Below, one piece after another: positions 47,311-58,810 of a stretch of 64,000 nt of DNA. The translations under genes and the position numbers were made by a program. The notes under the pieces are model-generated. The model was not told the DNA's origin, searched no databases, and saw only the letters and a list, made by a program, of their open reading frames with translations. The stretch lies in the NCBI GenBank assembly GCA_947095585.1, contig OX352763.1:99799908-99863907 (forward strand). The letters are read 5' to 3'. Source of the DNA: Nephrocerus scutellatus. Its lineage: Eukaryota; Arthropoda; Insecta; Diptera; Pipunculidae. How positions within the stretch are numbered: position 1 is the first letter of the stretch; each line of letters starts with the position of its first letter.

Positions 47311-47744
47311 ACATAATCTAGAGTTCGCGAGGTATCCAGAAAAAAATAAATATATTAAATTCTGAGATCCATAAACAAAAAACCCGAATAGTATGATCCA
47401 TGGTCACACTGAGGACTATCTTGCTGGAAAAACTTTGTTGCAAAGTGGATGTCAATAATTAGTTTGTAGGAATGTAACTACGATAATTTGAGATTCCGGA
47501 TGAATAAAATAACATAGATTAATTTCCTATTTATTGAGGAACTGGGATAACACAAAGTACGGCTCACAAATAAAGATAAATTCAAACAAAATTAAAAATG
47601 TGTGAAGTTGAAAAAATGGAAAAAATTCCAAAGACTAAAGAAGTTTGTGGTATTATGTATTTATCTCTAAATATAACATAATAGAAGAGTAAACAGACTG
47701 GTGAGGGCTAACTGATTATTTTACTTACTAAATAGGAGCCTTGT
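47311..47744. other. no gene recognised
   Basis: Short AT-rich gap between LINE and SINE-like element. Confidence 0.4.
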
Positions 47745-47838
47745 GGGCGCTTTTGCTGTAGTGGTTAGTGCGTTGGACTACTGAGCGATTAGCTATGCTC
47801 TAGACCACAACGGAATGTTGCGCCAAGTAATATTATTT
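47745..47838 (+). mobile_element. short SINE-like element sharing the SINE tail
   Basis: GGGCGCTTTTGCTGTAGTGG and TTAGTGCGTTGGACTACTG resemble a tRNA 5-prime half (box A-like TAGTGGTTAGTGCG). This is followed almost at once by ACCACAACGGAATGTTGCGC and CAAGTAATATTATTT, which matches the tail of the longer SINE family here. Box B is not recognisable. It may be a second tRNA-headed SINE or a deleted, diverged copy. Confidence 0.45.
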
Positions 47839-49540
47839 CATAGGCCCATAAGCTTTTTTATGGAATTGATACGAGGTCTCGTTATAAATATTTACATGGT
47901 CTTAAGAGCATAAGTATTGGTTGAAAATAAGATTAAGAATTTTTCAAGTTCCAAAACTATAAAAATACATAAAGGTAAGAAAAGTATAGTGCTTTCCCCC
48001 AATTTTCAAATCATCGATTTATGTCAAACGTAAGGTACCACCAAAACGACTTTCTCGTATTCAGTCATAAGTTATAATAATAAACGGGTTAACTCGGCAC
48101 GTGTCAAAAATGTTGCCTCAGAAACCATAATTCTAGCAAGAAATATCAGAGCAACTCTACCCTTCCCACATTTAATTTTGCATACAAAAGCCATCACATT
48201 GACTACCCGTCGCTGGTAATATGTTTATATGGCAAATATCCGGTTTTATTATGTCCTTCAAAAACTGTAAAATGGTGTTTTGATGCTCTTTTTTTAAACA
48301 AATCCCGCAATGAAGATGGGAAAACTCAAAATAAAAAATATCCACAAGAATATAACACAAGTAAATAAAAACAACAACAGGATTAATGCAGGAAGAAGAA
48401 AAAACATTTCTATAGAATCGTTAGCAGACGCCACATATGCATAAGTACAACTTATTACTCCCATAGGATCATTTGCATATCAATAAAAAACGGAGTTCCT
48501 TTTCGATTTCAGGAAATCGTCAAAAATAACTTAAGAAATATCGCCGTAATTTTGCATTACAACCCTTAGATACCGCATGTAAATGTACACACTGAACAGT
48601 TACGTACCCAATATATGTGTAATCCCATTCCATATATTCTGTTTTGTGTTTCCGTTTTAACGCCTTCAGGCGATAGATCCGATCGAGGTTTGCAAAGGGA
48701 AAACTATCTGAGGCATGCCTTCGATCCCATTACATCAGACAAACACTCGCCACCGCTTAATCCTTGAACAAACACACACTCACACATCACTTACGCATCA
48801 TTGAAGGATAAAGCCAGCTGTTGGTGGTTGCCGGAAACTAAAGCGCATCACCAAAGTCGAGATAACTGAACGGCACATATATGTAAGTGAAGTGTGTTAG
48901 AAAGGATTTGCCTGATTTGCTGTAAGGGATTTAGTTTCTGGAGTTTTGGGCACACAAAGCAGCAGATAAATGACATACCCAGAAGATACCATCTTCTGGC
49001 AATGCTGGTCGGAAGGGAAAGATCTGTGTACATAAATTATAAGAATGAATTCGTTTTTTTGCTTTCCCATGAATATTTGTCGTGGAGAGAATTGCAAGAT
49101 TGGCGGTCGAAGATGAAGCCGACTGTTTACTGATGATGATGATGATGTGCTTGTGGGCTTGTTGACCTTTTGTGGCAAACGATATCTTGGGCATTTCCTC
49201 TCGAATCGAAAAGACCACAATCGTGGTTGTAGTTTGGGCCGAAAAGTGCATGTTTTGGACAGTCAAGCTATTATTGGTCAATTTGAGTTTAAATTAAAAA
49301 TTTGATGAATTTGAATTATGTTTGCCTATTGTTTGTTGATTGGTTTAGGTAAATATTCAATTTTTATGTTCTATTTTTAAGCTCTATAAGCTTCATTATA
49401 GTGATTCAATGTTATGTTATAACCATTTGCATTTTAGTGCACGGGTTTCATACAATTTTTAAGAAGTATAATGCTAATAAGATTCCACTACCGAATGCTT
49501 TGTGCCTCGCAACTTTTACTTTGTAATTTTTGCTAAGATG
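47839..49540. other. no gene recognised
   Basis: No gene supported. The frames at 48894-49281 overlap each other on both strands around an ATG/CAT microsatellite (49133-49147) and are treated as chance. Confidence 0.4.
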
Positions 49541-49542
49541 TA

Positions 49543-50122
49543 TAGGGTTTTTCAATAAGAGTACTTCAACTTTTTTTTTTGAATAAAACACAAATTGTTC
49601 GACTTTTGAACTAACTTTTTTTTTTATTAACGAATTTGAACATATACATATGATACATTTATGAAACTCGATTTCTTTTGCATGACCACCGCGTGCACGT
49701 TTTACGAAGTGAGCCTCATCGCTGAAGATGATTTTTCGGTGAAAATCTGCATCATTTTCGATTTGCTCTTGAGCCCAATTCACAAATCGTCGTCGCTTCA
49801 AATGGTCAAACGGCTTTAGTTGTTGTGTCAGCTTGATCTTATACGGATGTAGGCCAAGATCTTTACTATACGGTCGATTGTCGAACGGGCTGGCTTGTTA
49901 AATGGACCGTAAAATGGCCGTAATGCTCTTAAAGTAGCGGCAACAGAACGATTATTTTGATAAAAAATTTGCACAATTTGCAATCGCTGTTCACATGCGT
50001 ATCATTCTATGATGAAATGTATACTAATTAAGTTTTCAAACGACAAAAGAACAATAAAAAATATGGCGTCGTTCGCCGTCCCTATCGGAGAAAAGTTGAA
50101 GCGCACCTGTTGAAACACCCTA
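49543..50122 (-). mobile_element. mariner-superfamily deletion derivative with intact terminal inverted repeats
   Basis: Ends: TAGGGTTTTTCAATAAGAG at the left, and at the right the reverse complement reads TAGGGTGTTTCAACAGGTG; both continue into CTTCAACTTTT. TA dinucleotides flank both ends (49541-49542 and 50123-50124), the usual Tc1/mariner target. On the minus strand it encodes only pieces of transposase: HTH (EQRLQIVQIFYQNNRSVAAT, LRALRPFYGPFNKPARSTID), then GLHPYKIKLTQQLKPFDHLK, RRRFVNWAQEQIENDADFHR, KIIFSDEAHF (first catalytic Asp), then straight to the C-terminal RGGHAKEIEFH. Two large internal deletions remove the rest, leaving about 580 bp. Confidence 0.85.
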
Positions 50123-50164
50123 TATATGTAATTATCAATACGACTATTACTTTTAACATCAGGA

Positions 50165-51000
50165 TGTTAGATGTTATGGTTAAGTTGCAGGTTTGAAGAC
50201 TATTTACAAACTATTATAGAGGGTTTCGCAAAGAAAGTACAGTACAGAGGCTGTTCTGTGTTCTGCCCCACAGCAAGCATGAAGGCGATTTTTGGAATAC
50301 TTCCAACAGATTTAGTGGTAGGAAACAAATCTAAGGATACTAAAGCTATGTTTGAGCATATCAGAGAATAGCCATCACGACGCCAAGCAGCATTAAGGAC
50401 CTGGATGCATTATTCACCACGTCAAGACTGGTTGGTGATTGCAGGGCAGAGCTGAATACTCTTGGCGATGATAACAAAGTATATGTCTATGCTGGGTATC
50501 CAGACACAACGGAATAGAATGCTGATGAGCGGACAAGAGGCCAGAAATACCGATAGTAGGTGCAAAACAAACAGCAACCGCTGTCGCAATAATATGGAAA
50601 TCCTCTCCTCTCCTCTGCCTACGGCAAGCAAGAGAAATATTAGAGAACTTTAAGCCAAAGAATCAAAACAAGGTTCCTAGCAGGGCATTTCAAATTTAAA
50701 CGACACAAAAAAAAATTGGGCTAAAAGAAGATTGAAGCTGCAGGCGGTGGGGATATGCAGGAGATCTACTTAGCAGCAAAGCTCCGATAAAGGAGTGACC
50801 ACGTGGGAGCTCATGTGTTCTCGAAATCTAAGCGACATTCTCTAAATCCAATACATATCCTTTCGTTCTTAAGAACCTTTTGTATTAAGGGGATGCTGTA
50901 GGGATCGGGAAACACTATCCTAATGCGAAAGTCAGGAGAAAACGCAATAGATCTACATGGCCCTAGTGGTACAATATCCACCAAAAATAATCAATCAATC
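50165..51000 (+). mobile_element. LINE fragment: post-RT, RNase H and C-terminal region
   Basis: Frames in order: a post-RT linker (PTASMKAIFGILPTDLVVGN, then KSKDTKAMFEHIRE), then RNase H remnants (LFTTSRLVGDCRAELNTLGD, VYVYAGYPDTTE, where WVPGH.GIEGNE is expected, ADE) and IPIVGAKQTATAVA. It differs from the LOA-like copies in the linker and probably belongs to another RNase H-bearing LINE family. RT itself is absent. Confidence 0.65.
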
Positions 51001-52084
51001 GCCTGCCTGAGAGTAAATATTTTGTTAGTCTTTGATTCATTTGGTATGCAGCATGAAGGAGCATGACCAGTTATGACTTAAGCATTCTACTATGAGGCCT
51101 TATAGAATAGACAATAAAATACTCAATAGCGTAGTGTTTGAGAAAAACCGCATATTCTGATACTATTTGCTTTTAACTTTATCCGCCATAGCATTTTTAG
51201 ATTTTCAGCCAACGTTTTTTCCTCCCACTTGCACTTGCACAGTCAGTTTAAACATTGCTTAGTGTAGTGCAGGCGTTCAAAATTGTGGTCGGTCATGAGC
51301 AAATCTTTCATGAATTTCTATATTTTTCTATTCTATTCAAGTTTGAAAATTTCTAATTATTTTTCGGTCAAAATAATTCTTGTGTCAAGATTCCTTCAAG
51401 GGATGGTATTGTGTTGTTCAAAATTAAACATTTTTTTTATAGTTTATGGCTGAGTTTTAAATTACCCATCCTTTTTGGTTATCTGATTAAATTTAATTGC
51501 AATATGTATATTGTAATATAAAGTTGATTCATTTATAATCAGTTCAATGAAGAAAATGTCAACCCGATTTGTGACTTATTTTTCCCTAGTGGTGTAAGGA
51601 TAAAACAGGTAAATAAAATTCAGTACAGTACAATATGTATCTCCCTTTACTGCTATCTTAGCCGATATCCAAGTATCCTCTTTTCTGCGACATCAGATTT
51701 ATGAAGCAAACACTGGTTCATTGACTTAACTTCCCTTTGGCTATATTTCATCTTTCAAGGAGCACTTAGTAGGAACAATTTCAGTGCCATACATCGATCC
51801 GTATATCCATTCGTCCTAATTGAATATGCATTAAGGACTTATTGGCACTCAATTGATTTATGACACTTGTGAACCATCTCAACAACAGATAACTGCATAT
51901 ACTCGCACTTATAACATAGAAGGGCTCTTCTATTGAACTTGAATAAATTTTAGCAAATTGCTTTGCTCATCATTGATTACTCACAGGTGTGCCGCAAGAA
52001 AACTGATGTTATGAGGGCAGAATGTACTTGTTACTATCATTCGCTAGAAAAAGTATTTATTTTAAGTTTTATTTTCTAATAAAT
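51001..52084. other. no gene recognised
   Basis: AT-rich; nothing recognised. Confidence 0.4.
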
Positions 52085-53159
52085 GATGATCTAGACGAGG
52101 ACCACGGCAACGAAAACGGCTAAACGATTTAAGAATTTTCTCATGGAAGCTACGCCCACTGTATAGAGTTCGAGCTGCACAGCAGCTAGCCGATACCCTG
52201 TCCAAATATTATGCTGACATAACAGCAATTCAGGAGATGCGGTGGACGGGGAATGGTGTCCTCCAAAAATCAGAATATGACATATCACACCTGTCATGCA
52301 AGTCATCATGTGCTCGGGTGGGGTTTCTAGTCAGCAAAAGAATGAAACCCACCGTTATCGGCTTTAATGCAGTAAATGAACGGTTATGCACCAATCGCGT
52401 GCGGGCTAGATTTAAAATCATACGCTTCATAAACGGACACGCACCTACAGAAGATTCCACAGATGATGAAAAGAAGTATTCTTTGAAGCAGTCAAACGGG
52501 AACTCCATGCCTCCCCTCAGTATGATGTAAAAATCATGAATGCTAAAATATATAGGGAGCCAGTATTCAGGCAGTACATTGGCACCCATAACTTACACGA
52601 GAACACTTATCAGAATGGAGAACGAGTCATAGAGATGACAGCAAGCAATAATTTGGTCGTTGCGATTACAAGGTTTACGTGTCCGAAAAGCCACATGGGT
52701 ATCTCCTGATGGAGCCACTCGCAGCCAGATAGATCACGTGTTGATAGACCGCCCCCACAACCCGAACCTGATGACGGTACGAACGTACCGAAGTGCCAAC
52801 GTATGGTGCTCCGAGCGGGGATTTCATCGTGACGATGACTTCATCCGCGTATCAGATTCAAGTTAACACGGCTGCCCTTCGCAACGAAGAGACCAAAAAC
52901 AACTACGAACAAGCGATAGGACTCGCCCTAAATGCAGGGATAATAAGTCCTGGGGCTGAGATGCCGGGCGTAGAAGAGAAATGGACGCGCCTTAAGACTA
53001 CTGTCATAAGCACTGCTGACTCCATCTTAGGCAGTGTGGCTTAATCCCAGGAAAATCAAAAACTGATCAGATTTACACCCAAAGGTAGGTGTGATGGAAA
53101 AATGTCTAGAGTTTCAAAATTCACTACACCATCTTTTTATAGACTTTAAAGCCGCCTAT
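52085..53159 (+). mobile_element. RTE-like LINE, endonuclease part
   Basis: Best copy of the AP-endonuclease of this family. It reads QLADTLSKYYADITAIQEMR (catalytic Glu), WTGNGVLQKSEYDIS, GFLVSKRMKPTVIGFNAVN, ERLCTNRVRARFKIIRFING, HAPTEDSTDDEKK, then ATWVSPDGATRSQIDHVLID and NYEQAIGLALNAGIISPGAE, with several frameshifts. A deletion then joins the linker to the RT motif FQNSLHHLFIDFKAAY, where the copy stops and a SINE begins. The family is often mis-annotated in insect genomes as craniofacial-development-protein-like because of the endonuclease (general knowledge). Confidence 0.85.
52230..52530 (+). pseudogene. RTE-like endonuclease open segment
   Basis: A 97-codon frame from RWTGNGVLQKSEYDIS to the acidic HAPTEDSTDDEKK. 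The active-site Glu (in IQEMR) lies just upstream in the same frame. The NAKIGREP-type box that should follow is in another frame (NAKIYREP at about 52540-52565), and the final catalytic SDH-like motif is degraded. Confidence 0.8.
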
Positions 53160-53246
53160 GGGCGCCGTGGCTCAATGAATATGTGCATGGAGTAACACCA
53201 AAAAGTATTTTTCACGGTCCCGCCTCTCGCGAATGTCTGACAAACG
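53160..53246 (+). mobile_element. tRNA-derived SINE, internally deleted and truncated
   Basis: Head GGCGCCGTGGCTCAATGAAT is present, but the stretch with box B is missing (jumps from GTGCATGG to AGTAACACC). The ACCAAAAAGTATTTTTCACG block and GCGAATGTCTGACAAACG follow, after which the tandem-unit element begins. It abuts the RTE fragment directly. Confidence 0.75.
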
Positions 53247-53891
53247 CCTATATTAACTTCACTTGCCCGTGTGTTTGTGGGTTTGTTTGTGTGTCATGGA
53301 ATCTTGCGATCATTTTTTAACCCACTTCCCAAGGCCCGATTTTATTGAAATTTTGCACACATGCATATCTCCAATGACAACAAATTACAAAATTTGAAAA
53401 CCCTCGGGCCACGGGGTCGGTGGGCTCCCCTACAAATATTTTACAAAATTTTACTCGATTTTCTTCAAATTTTATACACATGTGTATCTCTGATACACAA
53501 CACTTTTTGTAAACATTTTGGAGACCCTGGGTCCCGGGGTCGTGGGGCCCGAAAATTTAAAAAAAAAAATTTACCCGATTTTCTTTAAATTTTATATACG
53601 TATGTATCTCCGATGGGCAACACTTTTTGCAAAAATTTTGGAGACAGGGTTTGGAGGGTCATGGGCACCAATAAATTTTTTAAAAAACTTAACCCGATTT
53701 TTTTTAATTTTTGTATCTCCGATGGACAAAATTTTTTGTAAAGTTTTTGGAGTGAGGCCCTGAGGTCTGAGGGGTGCCCATATAAATTTTTTAAAAATTA
53801 GCTCCATTTTTTTCAAATTCTAACACATACCCATCTCCTATTGGAGAATTTACATGAAAAATTGTATTTTTATGGGTTGTTTTTTTTTCTT
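53247..53891 (+). mobile_element. tandem-unit dispersed element, copy 3 (about five units)
   Basis: CTATATTAACTTCACTTGCC starts the copy and TTTTTATGGGTTGTTTTTTT ends it, as in copies 1 and 2. Landmarks CACATGCATATCTCC, CACATGTGTATCTC, ACGTATGTATCTCCG, TTTGTATCTCCGATGG and CACATACCCATCTCC mark about five units. Plus and minus frames up to 81 codons are repeat read-through. Confidence 0.7.
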
Positions 53892-53912
53892 TAAATCTTC
53901 GTTAAAAAAATG

Positions 53913-54207
53913 TGTGGTCGACTTGGCTCAGTTGATAATAATTGTTGGGCTTCTGAGCAGGAGGTTCGTGGTACGAGTCCCAGAACAACCAAAAGTATTT
54001 TTCACGGTTCTACTTCTAGCGAATGTCTGACAAATATCCGATGGTAATATCTTGCCACGGAAAGCTTCTTAATTTGCCGTTGGGATACGGCATTTAATTG
54101 AAGGTCACTTCCATTTGTGTAATAAATATACATGCACAACAATAATGGTCGCGAGAAGCTAGGCCCTGGACAGCATTGGTCTGAATGGTGTTAATATTAT
54201 TATTTAA
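53913..54207 (+). mobile_element. tRNA-derived SINE, full-length diverged copy
   Basis: Head with box A (TTGGCTCAGTTGAT) and box B-like GTACGAGTCCC, the body blocks ACCAAAAGTATTTTTCACGG, CCACGGAAAGCTTCTTAATT and GATACGGCATTTAATTG, and the tail GTTAATATTATTATTT. More diverged than the 58.8 kb copy. Confidence 0.85.
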
Positions 54208-54400
54208 AAGATTCGCAACTTAATTGCAAATTAAAGAAACACTATGATTGATTGATGATTATATCACACTATAGGACGGCGTTCACTCCGTGGTAGCATT
54301 TACTTCAGACTGAATTCACATACTAATACCAATGATGCTACTTACAACTACTTACTTAACTACTACATATATTGTGTCGCCATTTAGCAGTGACAACCTA

Positions 54401-54643
54401 CTACAGATCTAATAAGTTGGAGTAATGTTCGCCGGTTACTGGTGTGGTGGGTGATCTCATTTGAACGACTCGACGTGCTTTATCAATGATGCTCGTATGA
54501 TCGCATTTAAATTTTGTTGTCCAATATTTTAGTGCTGCTAGCGAAGATAAAGAGTCGCCATAAACTGCGTATAACTTAGCTTTTATTCCATCATTCATTT
54601 CTTTTACGCTGATACTAAATTTTTTCCATTTTCGTAAAAACAC
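54401..54643 (-). mobile_element. mariner-like transposase N-terminal fragment
   Basis: An 80-codon frame: EMNDGIKAKLYAVYGDSLSS, LAALKYWTTKFKCDHTSIID, KARRVVQMRSPTTP. This is the second helix-turn-helix region of mariner-family transposases (the VYGD.SPS..TV..W...F..G..S..D.PR pattern). The catalytic domain and ends are not visible. Confidence 0.65.
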
Positions 54644-56214
54644 GAAGTTAGTTTACGTTTAAAGGCTGTCAAACACAAACTTTATTACGAAGCTGACCGA
54701 AGACTGACAATAGTCCTTCGAAGGACGACATTACCAAAAAATTGCATTGAATTTATTTAGAACGCCAAGGCTAGTTGTTGCGTATAAATCTGCCCTCATA
54801 TTTTAAGAATCAAAATTCAATCGCCCACAGATTTATGTGGCTTTGCAACTCTCACTTGCACTCTTGAAGGTTGGAGAGAATTGAATCTATATAATGCATT
54901 TAAATGTTATACAGCAAAGTTGGAGGCAGCACCAGCATTGCTCAGATAATAAAATGTTTTTGCTCTATGTATTAGTAGAGAAATTGATAGGTTTATGGAA
55001 CAAACGAGTATTTAATTATCACGTAAAGATTATTGAAATTTGATGAGCAAATATTTTGGTAAGAATACTACTGCAGAAAATATCGCAACCATTTATATTA
55101 CGATTTTTTAAATCTCATGTCCAACATTGATACTTGAAGGTATGCAAAGAAAAGCACTAAAAATGACAGCATCAAAATGACAATCATTGAATATTAATGT
55201 AAATGTCATGACTGGGCTTTCATCTTATCCTTCAATGTATGACATCACTAGACTCCAAAGGTTTCGCCGTTGTGGAAAAATAAGACAAGATACTCGTAGA
55301 GAGAAACTATAAATGATCTGGATTTAGAAGGGAATATGAAGCAGGGGAGAAATTCTCAATAATTCATAATCAAAGATTCCTCTATAATTACGATTGCTAT
55401 TGGGGTCATTAAAAAAAAATATGTATATATAATATACATACATATATCTACAATATGTACAGATCTCATCAAAGGATATTCTAACTAACACTCCCTCCCC
55501 AGCCTAATATAATTTCATGAAAGGACCAAACTCTCTTCATAGTCACTATTCGGTATAGTGCTCATGTTTTTGTTTCTTCGTCTGAGTGTCTTTGGCAGGA
55601 ACATAAGATGATATTATTCATCCTCTCACATTTATTTGTGTTGTGTTAATGGTCTGTTGATGCGTCCATTATGAATATGTATATGAAGAACCGCCGCCAA
55701 AGGACTACTAAATAATCCTCACATCACACATGTTGCTTGCTTCTGTTTTTCTTCATTCGATAATGATTGGGATTGTGGCTGGGATATGGGGTAGGCGGCG
55801 ACCATATCATAGTCGTCTGGATGTTAATGATGTTTTGAAACTGCGATTATTATTGCGGAGTGAATTATGGGATTAATATTTTGGGGTTTCCTTTGTGCAT
55901 ACATTTGTGACATTTAACGAACTTACAAAAGAAGTTTTTTACCTTTAGATCCATCAATGACATTAATTTGCTTTTTTGTAAATGGTGAAAATGGTGTAAA
56001 TACAAGTATAAGTAAAAGTAAAGTTTAAAGCTTCCACGCTTGAATTGAAACATACCCTTAAAAAGTTATATGCAATGTATGGTGTTCTTCGAGTTGCCTT
56101 ATTCCTATGGATTTTGAGGAAGAAAATTTGTGGAGTTGCATTTTGTTTGCATAGATAATTTCACAAATAAATTGTGAATCACAATTATGTAGATCAATTT
56201 TTTTATTTTTACAG
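54644..56214. other. no gene recognised; intron-like DNA before candidate exon
   Basis: AT-rich with a TATA/ATGTAT-rich patch near 55420-55450. The last bases (TTTTTTTATTTTTACAG) form a good splice acceptor. Confidence 0.4.
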
Positions 56215-56402
56215 ACTTGAGAATTCACCTTGAGCATAGCCTACTGCAAGAAATAAAATCACTTAGGACGGTAAACAGGATCACACATCGTACCACTGAG
56301 CATATCACGTCATTAACACAGAACGAGCAACAGAATTACACTACACTGTCCAGTATTTCACTGACATCGTCTTCGTCGTTCGAGCTAGTGGGAATAAGGC
56401 AG
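56215..56402 (+). CDS. candidate internal host exon, unknown protein
   Basis: The best host-exon candidate in the window. A textbook acceptor (long T tract then ACAG) precedes it and a strong donor (GGCAG then GTAAGC) follows. Within the 188 bp only one frame is open: two bases to finish a codon, then exactly 62 codons, reading LRIHLEHSLLQEIKSLRTVN, RITHRTTEHITSLTQNEQQN, YTTLSSISLTSSSSFELVGI, RQ. It is polar, Ser/Thr-rich and probably partly helical at the start. No TE similarity and no recognised domain. Phase 1 or 2 in, phase 0 out. It may be an alternative or regulatory exon of a gene spanning this window. Confidence 0.5.
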
Positions 56403-56429
56403 GTAAGCCCATTTTAGCATTTCGCTACA

Positions 56430-56755
56430 CCACTCGAAATATGCATCACCCGAGTTAGGTTCAACTCGACTGAAGCTCTGCTTGACTTAAGATCCACTCG
56501 ACTTAAGTAACGACAAACTTCCCTCCTGCATCTCTAGGCATTGTGCTGTCACGTAACGTCCAGATCCACACATTGCTCGAGTTACGCTCACCTTGACTTA
56601 CGCGTACGCATAATCCTGTCACGCAACTTTCAGAATTGTAAGTCACCTCAGATATGTTCTGCCTAATATACGCCTAAGCATAAAAATGTCGCACAATGTC
56701 AATATATGTATACGCGCGTCAACCGAATTATGCTCTACTCGACTTACACGCTTAG
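56430..56755. repeat. degenerate tandem repeat of about 70 bp
   Basis: Recurring words: ACTCGACTTA (several), GTCACGTAACGTCCAG / GTCACGCAACTTTCAG / GTCGCACAATGTC, and TACGCGTACGCATAA / TACGCCTAAGCATAA. Spacing between similar words is about 70 bp (for example about 56541, 56608, 56678). More CG dinucleotides than the flanks. Strongly diverged, so the period is approximate. Confidence 0.45.
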
Positions 56756-56932
56756 ATTTTAATTCCTTATTACAAGAAAGATCAGAAGATAATAACAAAG
56801 AGCAAATTAAACTTTCAGAGCGCAAAACAAAAATTAATTTCTAAAGACACAAAACATTGAACCCTGATCTCATTGAGGCTGGGAAATCTCTGATACTGGA
56901 TAGTTAGATCAAAAAAAAAATAAAAATTAAAA

Positions 56933-57030
56933 TTTTCTAATCGGAGATACACATGTGAGCAAAGTTTGAATAAAATCGAGTTTATATTTTAAACAAAAAA
57001 TGTATGGGCACCGCTCAACCCTTGGTACTT
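56933..57030 (-). mobile_element. tandem-unit dispersed element, single-unit fragment
   Basis: The reverse complement reads GCGGTGCCCATACATTTTTT, CTCGATTTTATTCAAACTTT, CTCACATGTGTATCTCCGAT, the core of one unit. It is the only minus-strand copy. Confidence 0.55.
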
Positions 57031-58798
57031 TTTGAACATCATCACAGCTACTTACATACTAGGAGTATAAGAATTTTAGAAGAGGTCATGCTTTCTTCAT
57101 TAGCTTTTAGTAATTAATGTTATCTTAAAATAGATTGGTCTGCAAGAATGTTACCGGCAAGAACGAGAACAAGACCAACACTGTGATGCTATAGACTTTG
57201 TCTTACTTTTGTCCATTACCATGCATGATCGAGGCATTCAGACTTATACAGAGATTTTATAAGACGATGAAAAAAATTCGTGTGGTCATTCATTTATAAA
57301 TGAAACTACCCCTTATTAAACCACGCAATATGAAGAATATTATCTTCTTGATTATATCAAAATAACTAATAATCAGATATATTTTTGTAGCAACCAGCGT
57401 ACGGAATGCGGAATGCGGTCAGAAAGTGAAGTCAATCTAATGAAATGATGAAATGATGAAATGACTTGAAATTTTTATTCATTTCACTTTATATCCGTAC
57501 CATAATGTTATGATTAATTAATAAAATTGATGCGTGTAATTTATAACTTCATGTCCGCCATCAAGATTAAAGTAGAAACAAAGGTGCGTAATGTTTAATT
57601 ATTTAATTAATTTGAACCACGTCATGTCCATCAGTCTATGTGTAGCTTGATGCGTGAATCCTATTAAACCGGTTTTAGCGTTAAAGTGAATGTGCATGGA
57701 AGGATGAAATACCTAACTTTATAGAAATGATAACAATTATTGTAATAAAGAATATTATCTGATTGAATTCCAACGCAAGGAAGGACTCCGATACGGAAAA
57801 TGACCCAAAAGCGCGCATCACAATAATCGTTTGTCACAACTAATGCCACTCATTACATGTGACAGACATCAGCGATGTATTTAAATTCGAAGTGCGAGTG
57901 CGTGTTAGTAAACAATGAATTGTTATCTAGTTAGTAATAAGCAGATAGATACGCACAATCTTACTGCTTAGTAGTAGAAAAACAACAATAACAACTCATA
58001 ATGCGTAGCTTCGAAAAGGAAGCGATGATAAACTGATGATTATTATTTGACTTTCCCTTTCGTTACCGACAGGCGTGACTTTTGACCCAGAGGTGTGACA
58101 CGAGGCGCTTTATTAAATAACTACTTCCCATATAATGTAATGTGGTGTAGTTTGAAATTTTCGGTGGATAAACGCTACATGCAACACATTGATGTCTAAT
58201 GTTGTTGGTATTCTTCGTGGCAAGTAGTGCTAAGGGACAAAAAATGTTGTCAACAGGTTTGGAGGGTATTAGTTCATGGGTATCATTATTTTGTTAAACA
58301 GCGATAAAAATAAAAGGCCTCGAAAACTCATCGTTGCTCATTTATCTCTTTTTACGACAATCTGTGTGCACTCGAGAAAATGGTAATGCGCGTTTTCGGG
58401 TTATGTTTGCTACTTTCTTAAAAAAAATTTTTCATTTATTTAACGAACAGACCACAGTAAGTCAGCGACTGAACTTTGATAGATATCAGTTGTCGTTTAT
58501 AGAGACACAATTTTTGTCGGTAAGTTGGGCAAACAATTTTACCAAAATGAAACGAAATACAAAAATGATAAAAAATAAAACCTCATAAGCCTCAATCATC
58601 GTAAGCCGTGAGTAACGTACTTCCTATACGTGGTTACCCTGAACACGAATTGATTTTTAAATATCAACAACACGACATTTTTCGCTCCATTTGCACTTCA
58701 GAATTCATTCCATAGAAATATTTAAAGGAATTTTTATACTATGTACAATATTGCCGAAGATATGTACTCGTGTTTTTCTACTTTGGAATGATATGAAG
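57031..58798. other. no gene recognised
   Basis: AT-rich, with a short AAATGATG microsatellite near 57440-57465. No gene supported. Confidence 0.4.
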
Positions 58799-58810
58799 TA
58801 ATAAGAGCAA
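58799..58810. repeat. left target-site duplication of SINE
   Basis: TAATAAGAGCAA, repeated at 59114-59125. Confidence 0.8.

Noticed and set aside
48894..49281. Overlapping frames of 79-116 codons on both strands
   Set aside because: Mutual antisense shadows around an ATG microsatellite, with no recognisable product.
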